This document shows positions 21,922-30,195 of a DNA stretch of 55,307 bases, piece after piece (the stretch's first letter is position 1; each line of letters begins with the position of its first letter). The stretch covers positions 1 to 55,307 of IMG/VR virus record IMGVR_UViG_3300033143_003628; one strand, 5' to 3'. The position numbers were made by a program, and so were the translations under genes. This DNA comes from a virus. Under the pieces are notes generated by a model. That model was not told the origin of the DNA and searched no databases. It saw only the letters and a program-made list of their open reading frames with translations.

Positions 21922-22160
21922 AAAGGAATTCGATATGACAAACAAAAAAAGATTTAGATATGAAGGAACTTTTAAAAGGTGGATCGGCAAACCCGATCCA
22001 CATGGTTATGGATCTTTTGTAATTGATTCAGATGATATTCAATCAATCTCTTTAAAACATCTACGTGATAAAAAATTTGGGCATAAAGTAGAGCATATAC
22101 AAGAGTGCGTAGATGGTTATTACATAAAAGTATAAGAAAGGAATTCGATATGACAAACAA
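21920..22160 (+). repeat. Duplicated 26-base gene-start sequence
   Basis: The sequence AGAAAGGAATTCGATATGAC and the next six bases occur exactly at 21920-21945 and 22135-22160, carrying the ribosome site and first codons (Met-Thr-Asn) of two consecutive unrelated genes. It suggests gene insertion or duplication through a shared start cassette. Confidence 0.85.
21935..22135 (+). CDS. Hypothetical protein (66 aa)
   Basis: GAAAGGA site. Small, basic, beta-rich. Its leader and first codons are an exact repeat of those of the next gene. The segment PHGYGSFVIDSDD suggests a cold-shock-like or OB-type strand pair, but this is only a hint. Confidence 0.55.
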   Translation: MTNKKRFRYEGTFKRWIGKPDPHGYGSFVIDSDDIQSISLKHLRDKKFGHKVEHIQECVDGYYIKV

Positions 22161-22800
22161 TAAAAAATACACTGGGCTTTTGAATCTACCTAAACCAATC
22201 GACGTAGCAAGCGCGGCGAAAGCTCCCGCACAAGATGCGCAAAAGGTTGTTCAGCTCGTCGAAGCGCAGCCCATCAAAAAACATGCGGACCTCGAACTCG
22301 CTGTGTCATGGATCGCGGCGATTAAAAAACAGCTGATAGAAGTAGAAACGAAACGAAAATCTTTTACCGAACCACTCAAGCAAGTTGTCGCCGAACTCGA
22401 AAGCTTTTTTAAGATTCCCGAAGATTCTTTGAAAGCATCCGAAGCCGCACTCAAAACAAAAATTTTTGATTATGTTGATAACAACATCTCAAAGCGCGAC
22501 AAACTTCTAACTGAGATCTCCGAATCGAAATCAATTGACACGAAACAAAAGCTTCTGTCAAGGGTCGAAAAATTGGAGATCCCCAAGGTCCCTGGATTGT
22601 CGGTTCGGGAAACCAAAGGCGGTGAAGTTATTGATGCGAATCAGATTAAGTCCTGGGCAATCGAAAACAATCTGCTCGACCTACTCATGCCGGATACGAA
22701 AGCAATCAAAGCCTATACAAAAGCGATTGATTGTGAAATACCCGGCTGGCAGAACACGATTAAAAAGACTCCCGTCATCACTCCCAAACATATCAAATAA
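22150..22800 (+). CDS. Phage coiled-coil protein of the recombination cluster type
   Basis: ATG at 22150 after GAAAGGAATTC; an ATG at 22105 lies inside the previous gene. 216 residues. The ETKRKSFTEPLKQVVAELESFF stretch and the following helices match a common phage protein usually placed beside RecT/SSB genes. The exact biochemical role is unknown. Confidence 0.6.
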   Translation: MTNNKKYTGLLNLPKPIDVASAAKAPAQDAQKVVQLVEAQPIKKHADLELAVSWIAAIKKQLIEVETKRKSFTEPLKQVVAELESFFKIPEDSLKASEAALKTKIFDYVDNNISKRDKLLTEISESKSIDTKQKLLSRVEKLEIPKVPGLSVRETKGGEVIDANQIKSWAIENNLLDLLMPDTKAIKAYTKAIDCEIPGWQNTIKKTPVITPKHIK

Positions 22801-22809
22801 AAATAAAAC

Positions 22810-22845
22810 GACCCGAGTACTTGCCATGTCTCAAATGCTCGGGTC
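22810..22845 (+). terminator. Intergenic hairpin without T-run
   Basis: GACCCGAG/CTCGGGTC stem extended by TTG/CAA inside. No T-run follows, so it may be an RNA-stabilising hairpin or a weak terminator between 22800 and 22865. Confidence 0.5.
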
Positions 22846-22864
22846 TACATCGAAAGGAATTAAG

Positions 22865-22960
22865 ATGTCCTGCGATAGTATCATAGCACCCGGCAAATGC
22901 AAGCGGAGCTACCCCACGGACACCCAGGCAGCTGTTCTGCCCTTCGTGTGTATGCTCTAG
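22865..22960 (+). CDS. Cys-containing micro-protein (31 aa)
   Basis: ATG at 22865 with a well-placed GAAAGGAATTAAG. Three Cys residues (C3, C12, C29) in 31 residues. Too small to assign; supported mainly by the ribosome site identical in style to its neighbours. Confidence 0.45.
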   Translation: MSCDSIIAPGKCKRSYPTDTQAAVLPFVCML

Positions 22961-22990
22961 TGTCCTAACCTTGGAAGGACCTCACGACGC

Positions 22991-23019
22991 TTGTGAGGGC
23001 TCTAATAGTACTATATAAT
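22991..23019 (+). promoter_or_regulatory. Promoter for the lysis gene
   Basis: TTGTGA (22991-22996), 17-base spacer, consensus TATAAT (23014-23019). The -35 box overlaps the right arm of a small hairpin (CCTCAC/GTGAGG, 22980-22998). Unlike P1-P4 it lacks the CTTGACACACTG core, so it may be timed differently. Confidence 0.6.
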
Positions 23020-23044
23020 GTACCAATTACAGTGAGGTTATAAT

Positions 23045-23734
23045 ATGAAACTAAAAGGATCCTTTTTAATAATTATTGCGCTCGCGGTGTCTTCACCTTC
23101 AGAGCCCGTTCAGCTCGCCATAGAACATCTTCTCAAAGACGAAATTCCACAGTTCAGAACTCGACCTTATCCACGGCACCCGGTGGCACGTGACCCAGTA
23201 CAACGTGCAAAGCTCGCCGAAGCTATCTCAGCCGCTTCACAAGCTTACGAAAATATTCCTGTGATGGTTCTAGTGGCCGTCGCATATAGGGAGTCAGGGT
23301 TCAGCCAGGACGCTATCAGTTCAGCGGGTGCCAAGTCAGCTTTTCAACTCATGCCCCACACAGCTAAAGAGATAAAAAGTTTTGAAGTTCTATGTGACCT
23401 GCGGTCGATTGAAGGGGCGGCTTATTGTTCGGCAGCTTGGCTAGACATATGGCAGACTCGATGCGGTTCAATGACTGGAAGTCATATAGTTTACTTGACT
23501 GGCAAGTCGTGTCGAACTCAGAACAAAAAGATTCTGTGGCGTGCTCGGGATCGGGTTCGGCTGGCTGCATACCTGCAGAACCGTTATTCACCAGAAAGTT
23601 CGCTTTTGATTTCAAGTTCGGACATGAAGGGGAATCGATACCGCAGCCCATTTTTTGAACGCAGAGCTTTGACCCAACTCTTCCAAGACTCCGAACTGGG
23701 TTCGACCAGCCAAGCGCCACCGACTGCGCCATAG
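23045..23734 (+). CDS. Lytic transglycosylase (SLT family)
   Basis: 229 residues with an N-terminal signal-like segment (1-17). YRESGF with catalytic Glu83 and the segment AKSAFQLMP (about 97-104) are the SLT signature; two later Cys-containing loops (CGSM and KSC) resemble pilus- or phage-type transglycosylases. It cleaves the glycan chain of peptidoglycan. It may act as the endolysin or as a local wall-opening enzyme. Its last 150 bases overlap the 3' end of the opposing caspase-like gene. Confidence 0.85.
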   Translation: MKLKGSFLIIIALAVSSPSEPVQLAIEHLLKDEIPQFRTRPYPRHPVARDPVQRAKLAEAISAASQAYENIPVMVLVAVAYRESGFSQDAISSAGAKSAFQLMPHTAKEIKSFEVLCDLRSIEGAAYCSAAWLDIWQTRCGSMTGSHIVYLTGKSCRTQNKKILWRARDRVRLAAYLQNRYSPESSLLISSSDMKGNRYRSPFFERRALTQLFQDSELGSTSQAPPTAP

Positions 23735-24285
23735 GTATCCGACATTACATTGTCACACTTGAACCTGACTACATAAGGATTCCATGAAGTATGGCCCGCC
23801 GTCTTGTGTGCGTCCACATGTCCCGTTCGCAGTCCTTCTCGAACCATTTGATCGCGCAACTCGTCAGCAAATCCGCCATCGGTCGCCGGTCCCGGTGCGC
23901 CTATCTCTCCATCTCGAATATCAATCTCGGCGGCAAGGCAAGCATACAAAATAATCTTCACCGACGAAACACAGGATTCCGCTAACGCTTTCGATAGACT
24001 TTGAATGTGTTGTTTTCCAAAACCAAACTGAATTCCTTTCGGCCAACCGTGACCGAAAAAAGCTATCGCTTGCAAAGATTCCCTTTGACTCAACTCTTCC
24101 AGTACTCTGGTACGTCTGACCCCTTTACGAATGCCGACACATTCGACTGGGATCATATTTTTAAGCGGGATAGAATGTTCGCGCTGAAACTTTTTAGCTT
24201 CGGGAATAAATGCACCCGTCGCGTCATGTCGGCCTTTGGCATTTGTACTTGAATAAAACACTAAAATTTTATCGCCGTTGATCAT
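23584..24285 (-). CDS. Caspase-like (clan CD) peptidase candidate
   Basis: 233 residues. A first beta strand (KILVFYSSTN) is followed by FFGHGWP (His79) and, after a helix, IILYACLAAE (Cys116). A GHG then YAC spacing of about 37 residues is the His-Cys dyad pattern of caspase-fold peptidases (CHAT, metacaspase, gingipain types). A further conserved-looking HKTAGH at 160-165 lies in the C-terminal part. Being last in the tail operon, it might process a virion protein or act on host proteins. The start (ATG) overlaps the preceding small gene. The fold call is from pattern alone. Confidence 0.5.
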   Translation of the reverse strand: MINGDKILVFYSSTNAKGRHDATGAFIPEAKKFQREHSIPLKNMIPVECVGIRKGVRRTRVLEELSQRESLQAIAFFGHGWPKGIQFGFGKQHIQSLSKALAESCVSSVKIILYACLAAEIDIRDGEIGAPGPATDGGFADELRDQMVREGLRTGHVDAHKTAGHTSWNPYVVRFKCDNVMSDTYGAVGGAWLVEPSSESWKSWVKALRSKNGLRYRFPFMSELEIKSELSGE

Positions 24286-24416
24286 TCTGTACCGTTTATG
24301 ATTAACTCTTGTGACACTTCCAAGCCATCAATAATCAATTCTTCCAAAGCTTCATTGCCGTCAACAATCAATTCAGCTGATACCTCTAAGCCGTTAATAA
24401 TTAATTCTTCAGCCAA
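24282..24416 (-). CDS. Short repeat protein (44 aa)
   Basis: TTG start at 24416, seven bases after GAGG, and the stop overlaps the peptidase ATG (ATGA). The 44 residues are four imperfect copies of a 10-12-residue unit like EELIINGLEVS. The repeats are also visible in DNA. Such alternating strands suggest a small beta-solenoid or fibre-tip piece. Too short and non-ATG, so missed by routine gene finding. Confidence 0.55.
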   Translation of the reverse strand: MAEELIINGLEVSAELIVDGNEALEELIIDGLEVSQELIINGTE

Positions 24417-24738
24417 TGTTCGGCCTCACATCCAATATAACAGTGTACTTTCGTGGCAACCTAAAAGATGGCGAGCCGCCCGTCGGAGTAAATTCGAATT
24501 CCACCACATGTCTGCCCGCTATTAAATCGGTTGCGCCCCAAGTAATCTGACCTAACTCCGAGTCACTTGCGCCGACCGGTGTAACTGTCTTTGTTACAGC
24601 TGTACCCGTCACCTCATTTTTCATGTGCATTTCTACTGTGGTATAATTGGCCAAATCTAAACCAGTGAAACGGACATCTAACTTCGGTGCATCGTCTACC
24701 GCGACCAGGTTATAAATTATCTGTCTAGTCTGAACCAT
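24409..24738 (-). CDS. BppU-like baseplate/receptor-binding accessory protein
   Basis: 109 residues, a single beta sandwich. The pattern LDVRFTGLDLANYTTVEMHM, then GQITWGATDLIAGRHVVEFEF resembles the N-terminal domain of BppU-type upper baseplate proteins. It lies among fibre genes, so a structural role at the tail tip is likely. Confidence 0.65.
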   Translation of the reverse strand: MVQTRQIIYNLVAVDDAPKLDVRFTGLDLANYTTVEMHMKNEVTGTAVTKTVTPVGASDSELGQITWGATDLIAGRHVVEFEFTPTGGSPSFRLPRKYTVILDVRPNIG

Positions 24739-24742
24739 ATGT

Positions 24743-25222
24743 TTACCTCTTCTTTTTCTTTGGCTTTATATCGGCTTTGACTTCGTGCTCGGCAAGAGCT
24801 TCTTTCATAACAATTTTTAAATTTACAAGTCTTTTCTGTTCCCTTGTTTCGTCAGTCCTTTGCAGATTCACAATTGTATCTTTAATACTCTCTTGAGATT
24901 TAGAAACTTTCACAAGTGTGTCAGTGTTCTTATCCACACCGCCCTTAAGTGTATAGAACTGGCCGATTGCGGCCACTATAATAACCAATGTGGCAATGAT
25001 CGCACCAATCTTAAATTTAGAAAGTCCTTCTTTCCATTCGGTCAACCGATCAAGTTCAGATTCCTTAAGGCACAAATGTGGCTCGGCAGCTTTCGCTTTG
25101 GCAGACAAAGCTATCTGCTTAAACTCGTCCAAATCTTTTTCTAATGCAGTCAACTTGGCCTCCGTTGCTTCTCTGTTCGCCTTTTCTTTCAGCGCCTCGC
25201 GCCATGGTTCTGCAGGACACAT
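24743..25222 (-). CDS. Coiled-coil membrane protein, second holin candidate
   Basis: 159 residues: an N-terminal coiled coil (about 10-60), one transmembrane span (about 73-92, GAIIATLVIIVAAIGQFYTL) and a second coiled coil ending in a Lys-rich tail. XhlA-like holin accessory proteins have this plan, but a tail-associated membrane anchor is also possible. Confidence 0.55.
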   Translation of the reverse strand: MCPAEPWREALKEKANREATEAKLTALEKDLDEFKQIALSAKAKAAEPHLCLKESELDRLTEWKEGLSKFKIGAIIATLVIIVAAIGQFYTLKGGVDKNTDTLVKVSKSQESIKDTIVNLQRTDETREQKRLVNLKIVMKEALAEHEVKADIKPKKKKR

Positions 25223-25231
25223 TTGAAACCC

Positions 25232-25810
25232 TTAATTCTCGTCTGTATGTTCGTACCAATTCAAAGTTACTCGTGCAGAAATTAAATTGGTGACACTTAT
25301 GAGCCTAAATGAATAAGTAGTGTTCTGCTTCAAAACAAATTCCTCTCGTTCGCTGGCTTCCGACGAAACTTTATTGTTTCCTACACCTAAAACAATAGGG
25401 CCATCTATAACAGTTCCGCCGACTGGTGTGGTATCGTCATCTGACACAACCATACCTGAAGTATTTGTACTGTTACGATTTTTGTTTATTGGCGTAATTG
25501 GACTTCCGCCCGCCATCCCGCCGGAAGGTGCTTCTGTGACATTCCAAGTTCCTTCACCAGATGCCCAGACATCATAAGTAATATGCCCCCACTTAGCAGT
25601 ATTGGGCGTAATGATTTTAAAATGCAAAGCATTATTAGCACCTTCACTATCCAAATCCGCAGTGGTTATAGAAAGCTTGTAAGCATCACCCGCATGAATT
25701 TCGTGGTGCGGATACGATATTGTAGAAAGTACATTTGTGGCAGCGTCCGCCATAATCGAAACTAACCTGGTGGCACTTATGCGACCTTTTAATTCTGTCC
25801 ATTTACTCAT
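25232..25810 (-). CDS. Tail fibre-associated structural protein
   Basis: 192 residues. The central HHEIHAGDAYKLS and the C-terminal strand-rich part match a widespread phage structural protein placed after tail fibres. It ends in NWYEHTDEN, typical of these trimeric caps. It overlaps the fibre gene upstream (ATGA), supporting a shared complex. Confidence 0.65.
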   Translation of the reverse strand: MSKWTELKGRISATRLVSIMADAATNVLSTISYPHHEIHAGDAYKLSITTADLDSEGANNALHFKIITPNTAKWGHITYDVWASGEGTWNVTEAPSGGMAGGSPITPINKNRNSTNTSGMVVSDDDTTPVGGTVIDGPIVLGVGNNKVSSEASEREEFVLKQNTTYSFRLISVTNLISARVTLNWYEHTDEN

Positions 25811-27039
25811 CCTATTGACCCTCCATGTATTCCTAGACTCGTTGCATTTATATCGCTATCCCCAATCAAAAGGGATCTTCTGTTACTGCAAGCTACTGCA
25901 TTCAAATCATCAGTTGATTCAATGGCCGCATTTATTTCCCAAGGTGCGCCGACATGTTGCCAGGTCTCCGCATCGTCAAAAGAAATATAAATTAATTGCT
26001 TTGTAGCAGCGGGTGTAAGTGTGTAAGTTTCGCCGACCGCAATCCAAATGCCGTTGCCACAATAGTTCACACCTTTAAGAAAACCAATAGCATCTGAATC
26101 AGGTATCGTCCAGGTTACGCCGCCATCCCTGGAAATAATAATTCCTGATTTTGTAGCTACATCTCTTTCACCTACCAGCACAATCGTTCCAGTATCCCAA
26201 CTATAAGCGGCATCCAAAACAAAATCAAAATCCGCATGTATCGCAGGTTGTGTTGTTGTAGCTATCCATACATCACCATCGTCTAATGAATAGTAAGTTT
26301 TTATTGCGTTAGGAGCTGCGCGATCACTTGCTACTAAAAACCAGGAAGTTGATCCCATACGAAAAATTCGAATAATGTTCCATGCGCCCAAACCCGGTGG
26401 CGGTGTGGAAGGTGCAACCCAACCGGTAGTTATGCCACCCGCAGCTATCGAAACATTTCCATTTTCAGATCCGCACATTACAAAATCAGAGTCGGGATAT
26501 TTTGTGACAACAGATTCAATATATTCTGCGCCATGAAGTCCGAACGGTCCAGCGTCAGATCCCGCCCATCCACCAGCACCGCCATTACCGTAATGAATTG
26601 TTCCCTGGTTATTACCACATAAAAAATATTGTGAATCAATTCCTAGACAATGACCTATTGAATCTGTCACAACTGCTCCCGACACAGATGCACCCCAATC
26701 TCTGCCGGAAGGAGTTAGTGAATAATCGACATGCCCATCGACAGTAGCAACCGCTACCCATCTATAAAGTTCTGGATGATAGATAACATCTGTCCATTCA
26801 CCAGCACTCGATTGAAAATCATCTCCGCGAATAAAACATGCCACATTATTGACCACCGCATATTTCATCCATTCGCTTAAGCGATTGAACAGCCAATTTA
26901 TTTTTCTCGCTGGCGGTTTTGTATTTACTACACCGCCCGTATCTTTTTCACCGGAAGTAGGTTCAGATGTGGCACCGAGATCCGTTGCCCATCTTGGCAG
27001 CAAATCGTCAGGCAGATCCATTGTTATTCGCATTGGCAT
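25807..27039 (-). CDS. Receptor-binding protein with sialidase-like propeller
   Basis: 410 residues. An N-terminal attachment part (1-60) is followed by a beta-propeller with at least three Asp-box motifs: SLDDGDVW (251-258), SRDGGVTW (303-310) and SFDDAETW (353-360). Asp boxes mark sialidase-like propellers, which often bind or cut surface glycans. Catalytic residues cannot be assigned. AAAGGAG precedes the ATG. Confidence 0.7.
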   Translation of the reverse strand: MPMRITMDLPDDLLPRWATDLGATSEPTSGEKDTGGVVNTKPPARKINWLFNRLSEWMKYAVVNNVACFIRGDDFQSSAGEWTDVIYHPELYRWVAVATVDGHVDYSLTPSGRDWGASVSGAVVTDSIGHCLGIDSQYFLCGNNQGTIHYGNGGAGGWAGSDAGPFGLHGAEYIESVVTKYPDSDFVMCGSENGNVSIAAGGITTGWVAPSTPPPGLGAWNIIRIFRMGSTSWFLVASDRAAPNAIKTYYSLDDGDVWIATTTQPAIHADFDFVLDAAYSWDTGTIVLVGERDVATKSGIIISRDGGVTWTIPDSDAIGFLKGVNYCGNGIWIAVGETYTLTPAATKQLIYISFDDAETWQHVGAPWEINAAIESTDDLNAVACSNRRSLLIGDSDINATSLGIHGGSIG

Positions 27040-27051
27040 TTTTGTACTCCT

Positions 27052-27654
27052 TTAAACTACATCCGACCAACTGCCACCAATAGTGCCAGCGTCATTCGCC
27101 CAACCTTTATCCACATCGGCTTCGGCCACATCGCCGGAAGCGTACTCAAATGTGGCATCGTCGTCTACTTCAGTATAATGGAACTGTGCTTTTATTCCGC
27201 CGCCTCGGATCGATTGTAACATGTTATTAAACTGTGTCGGCGTTGGGTCCAAAAGTGTCAAAGCATCTAACATTCGAATGATAAAAAACGCAGGTGAAAT
27301 TTCTTTCAACTCAAACGTTCGGCCTTCGGAAAACATATAAAAGGTTTCTAAAATGTCTTCCGGCAGAGCATTACCATTGTTAATTGCTATCCTGGTTTTT
27401 AACGCAAGCACATATTCAACATCCGTTCGGCCTTGTCGCGCTTCGTCCACAATTGTTCCCAAGCCATCCAGCTGCACACCGGCCGAAGTATCTACATCCG
27501 TTTCACTAAAGATCTCCCAAAAGGCATTTTCTAAATCCTGAACCTGTTCCATGTAAGAAGCGAGCATCCCGCCTATTCGCAATTTACTTTTAAAAAAAGT
27601 TATGAACAGGTCTGCCGCTTCTACGACATGATTTAATTTATGAGTTAAAGTCAT
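27052..27654 (-). CDS. Baseplate protein, DUF2612 (P2 I-like position)
   Basis: 200 residues. VQDLENAFWEIFSETDVDTSAGVQLD and IVDEARQGRTDVEY are the DUF2612 signature. The protein links the baseplate wedge to the fibres and directly follows the J-like gene, as gpI follows gpJ in P2. Overlap ATGA with gene J. Confidence 0.8.
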   Translation of the reverse strand: MTLTHKLNHVVEAADLFITFFKSKLRIGGMLASYMEQVQDLENAFWEIFSETDVDTSAGVQLDGLGTIVDEARQGRTDVEYVLALKTRIAINNGNALPEDILETFYMFSEGRTFELKEISPAFFIIRMLDALTLLDPTPTQFNNMLQSIRGGGIKAQFHYTEVDDDATFEYASGDVAEADVDKGWANDAGTIGGSWSDVV

Positions 27655-29111
27655 GGCAGTATATTCACAACTATGTCACCAGTATCCCAAGTTGAAAGAC
27701 TACGCGAACCGATGTCAATATTTACAGAAGCAACAGCAGGTGCAACTGTGTCAATAGTAAATATTGTCACATCTATTACCCCTGCAATAGTAAGCGGAAC
27801 CGCCTTATGTTTAAGCGCGATCACATCTTCACCTATCGCAAGCGTTTCACCTTCAAGAACACAAGCAGTTTTTATTTGGTCAGAACCGTCAACCGGGAAA
27901 GTATTTGGATCTGTTAGCACCGTCATCTCTTGATAAATCCGAACAGGTGTAGGACGAGAAAAACCGATGTCATGGCTGAACCCCATCGAATCGATCTTTG
28001 CCACAATTGTAGTTCCGTACATTTTTATTCCTGCACGGTGCGACCAAAGTGCGTCAGCAATATCAGCATCGTCACCATCGAGTACAACCGCCTCAATACT
28101 TTTCGCTGGCAGTCCTTCGGAGTCCGGCCCGTCTTCTACGTTCTCAAAAACAATTGCCTGGATAACATCTGTAACATTTAGCAAATCCGCACGAATTGCT
28201 TCTATCGATCCCGAACCTTCCAGCCTTACGGTCTGTGTTCGGCGCACTCTGAAATCTGGATCGGTTTCTATTTCTCGGCCTAACTCCGCGTCTTCGGAAT
28301 TAAATCCCTGGATAACATCTGTGACAAATCCTAATACCGCGTTAGCTGCGCCACCCGTCACTTCTATAGAACTACCCGTACCATCCAAGTCACTAATGAT
28401 CCGAGGATAGGTATTTGCATCTACTGAAGTAAGACCAGTTGTGTCAGCAGCTATCTGTGTTGCTACATCTGCGGCAGACCACGGATCACCAGCTGCAAAA
28501 GTTACCGTTTGTATCGCGCCGCCGTCCACCTTCAAAGTCAAGGTCATGCCATCTAAATTAAAAGGTTCAGCGTTGACACAAGTGAGCCCTACCTTTGCGG
28601 ACCAGCCGGAAATGGGAGTTTGAATAGTATCAAGTGTATCAGCGTTACCAACTATCTCGCCATACTGCAGACTTGCCGCCTCACCCGAAAAAGTTCCCGG
28701 TGCACCGGTCGCATTTGTGACATCTTCGGCAAGTATAAACCATGGCCCCTGCTCGCCCGCACTTACTGCGCTACCAGTTGTCACAGTTACACCATCGTCA
28801 ATATAAAGTTGATCTAATGTGACAGTAGATTTTTGTGAAACCAATCTCAGAGCTTTTGTTATAGATGCCACCCCGTCAAGTGCAGCGTCACTTGCAGAAT
28901 CCGGATACCTGGCATTGTACACCGCGAGCGCCACATCCCAAAGTTCACGAAACTTATCCGCAACAATTCCGTTCAGCTGTCCAAAAACCGTCGATGCTAA
29001 AAGTGCAAGCGTGCTGCCCATCTTGTCACGTTGGGACACTTTCAATTCGTCTTCAATTATCGAAAGAGTTTTTCTGACAAACCCCGTAGTCGTTACGCCA
29101 TAGTTAGTCAT
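27651..29111 (-). CDS. Baseplate J-like protein
   Basis: 486 residues. Typical baseplate J organisation: N-terminal helical start, central beta part and C-terminal part ending in short strands (SIDTVAPAVASVNIDIGSR-type). Forms the baseplate wedge with the gp25-like protein. A beta insert of about 75 residues (near 185-265: VDGGAIQTVTF, DGTGSSIEVTG) resembles inserts in the sheath and cement proteins of this phage. Confidence 0.85.
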   Translation of the reverse strand: MTNYGVTTTGFVRKTLSIIEDELKVSQRDKMGSTLALLASTVFGQLNGIVADKFRELWDVALAVYNARYPDSASDAALDGVASITKALRLVSQKSTVTLDQLYIDDGVTVTTGSAVSAGEQGPWFILAEDVTNATGAPGTFSGEAASLQYGEIVGNADTLDTIQTPISGWSAKVGLTCVNAEPFNLDGMTLTLKVDGGAIQTVTFAAGDPWSAADVATQIAADTTGLTSVDANTYPRIISDLDGTGSSIEVTGGAANAVLGFVTDVIQGFNSEDAELGREIETDPDFRVRRTQTVRLEGSGSIEAIRADLLNVTDVIQAIVFENVEDGPDSEGLPAKSIEAVVLDGDDADIADALWSHRAGIKMYGTTIVAKIDSMGFSHDIGFSRPTPVRIYQEMTVLTDPNTFPVDGSDQIKTACVLEGETLAIGEDVIALKHKAVPLTIAGVIDVTIFTIDTVAPAVASVNIDIGSRSLSTWDTGDIVVNILP

Positions 29112-29560
29112 ACAATTAACTCCTTATCATACTTAATAATTCCGAAAGCGGTGTGTGCCCAAAACTCAACAGTTAAAACCCGCGTGCTGCCAGTGTAATC
29201 TAAAAGCATATTTGACACATCTGTAATCCCTGGTGTAAGTAGAATAACCTTTCGAAAGAACGATTGTATCAAACCAATGCGCGGCTTCTGTCCTAGTACT
29301 TCAGTGAAATACGGAACACCTATTCGAGTATCTAAAAACCATTCGCCTAAAAAGAACTCAAGTCGAATGTTCAAATCCTGAGCAATCGCTTCTTTACCAG
29401 CTATCAAAACCAGGTCGCCATTTTCTATAAGCAGATCTCCATCGGTATCGAGAGCCAGGTCAATAGGATTTTCAACAAGATCCGGCGTAGCAGTACCGGC
29501 GGTCGGATACCCAAAAGGATAATAACCGAACGGTACGCCATGGCCGAATCCTACTGGCAC
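29108..29560 (-). CDS. gp25-like baseplate wedge protein
   Basis: 150 residues, GTG start. A Gly/Tyr/Pro-rich N-terminus precedes the wedge domain: IAQDLNIRLEFFLGEWFLDTR and GVPYFTEVLG are the gp25/GpW signature. It plugs into the baseplate ring next to J. Overlaps gene J (ATGA). Confidence 0.85.
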   Translation of the reverse strand: MPVGFGHGVPFGYYPFGYPTAGTATPDLVENPIDLALDTDGDLLIENGDLVLIAGKEAIAQDLNIRLEFFLGEWFLDTRIGVPYFTEVLGQKPRIGLIQSFFRKVILLTPGITDVSNMLLDYTGSTRVLTVEFWAHTAFGIIKYDKELIV

Positions 29561-30121
29561 TTACTTATCCTTCGCTTTCTTTTCCGTTTTGGCTTTAGTA
29601 ATTGATTCGACGTTATCTGCTTCGACCGGATCTTCAATCCACAAAACATCAAGCGCAACCATCTCACTCGCCAGAACTCCTTCCGGCACATCTGAAACCC
29701 TTATACCGTGAACTTCTATTTCAGTTGTCTGCTTCAAAAGTTCTTGAGTTTTAAAACCTCTCTCTTCGTGCTCGTCAATCTTATCCTTGTACTCTGCACG
29801 TAACTTTTGTATTTCCGCCCGAAACACTTCTTTGTGTTCCGGCTTAATAACGAACTCTTGTGTCTTCTCATTCACCATAGGTCCGCCGGAATCAGTGTAC
29901 TCGCAATATTTCTTTGCAATCTTTTGACCCTTGCGCAAGTGCTCAAGGAATTTCGGGTCGGGTGCCATCTGCTCGTTTAGTGCATCGACATACGGCTTGA
30001 GCTTAACGGCGTTCTTTGCAATGTTCCATTTGAATTTCATCGAGCCGATGTCACGAGTGCTCACCGTACTTAACGCCTGATTAATAGTTCCAAGTTCTTT
30101 GTTAGTCACTGTCGCTTTCAT
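29561..30121 (-). CDS. Helical protein, DUF1617-like
   Basis: 186 residues, mostly helical and charged, with a Lys-rich tail. GAAAGGACC precedes the ATG. It sits between the wedge gene and the fibre genes. A DUF1617-like relation is suggested by the N-terminal pattern but is weak. Confidence 0.5.
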   Translation of the reverse strand: MKATVTNKELGTINQALSTVSTRDIGSMKFKWNIAKNAVKLKPYVDALNEQMAPDPKFLEHLRKGQKIAKKYCEYTDSGGPMVNEKTQEFVIKPEHKEVFRAEIQKLRAEYKDKIDEHEERGFKTQELLKQTTEIEVHGIRVSDVPEGVLASEMVALDVLWIEDPVEADNVESITKAKTEKKAKDK

Positions 30122-30141
30122 AATTAGGTCCTTTCGTTATT

Positions 30142-30195
30142 AATCGCTTAACTTCCGAAATTTATTTTTCGGCTTTTGATAGCGATTATTTTTTT
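30142..30195 (+). terminator. Terminator-like hairpin reading on the + strand
   Basis: Outer stem AATCGCT/AGCGATT (30142-30148 with 30181-30187) and inner stem CCGAAA/TTTCGG, followed by ATTTTTTTT on the + strand. On the - strand, the coding direction here, no T-run follows the stem. It could stop antisense transcripts or stabilise the late message. Confidence 0.55.

Noticed and set aside
22535-22960. 141-residue frame overlapping the coiled-coil gene
   Set aside because: Only its last 31 codons, which have their own ATG and ribosome site, look real; the rest is an alternative frame of the upstream gene.
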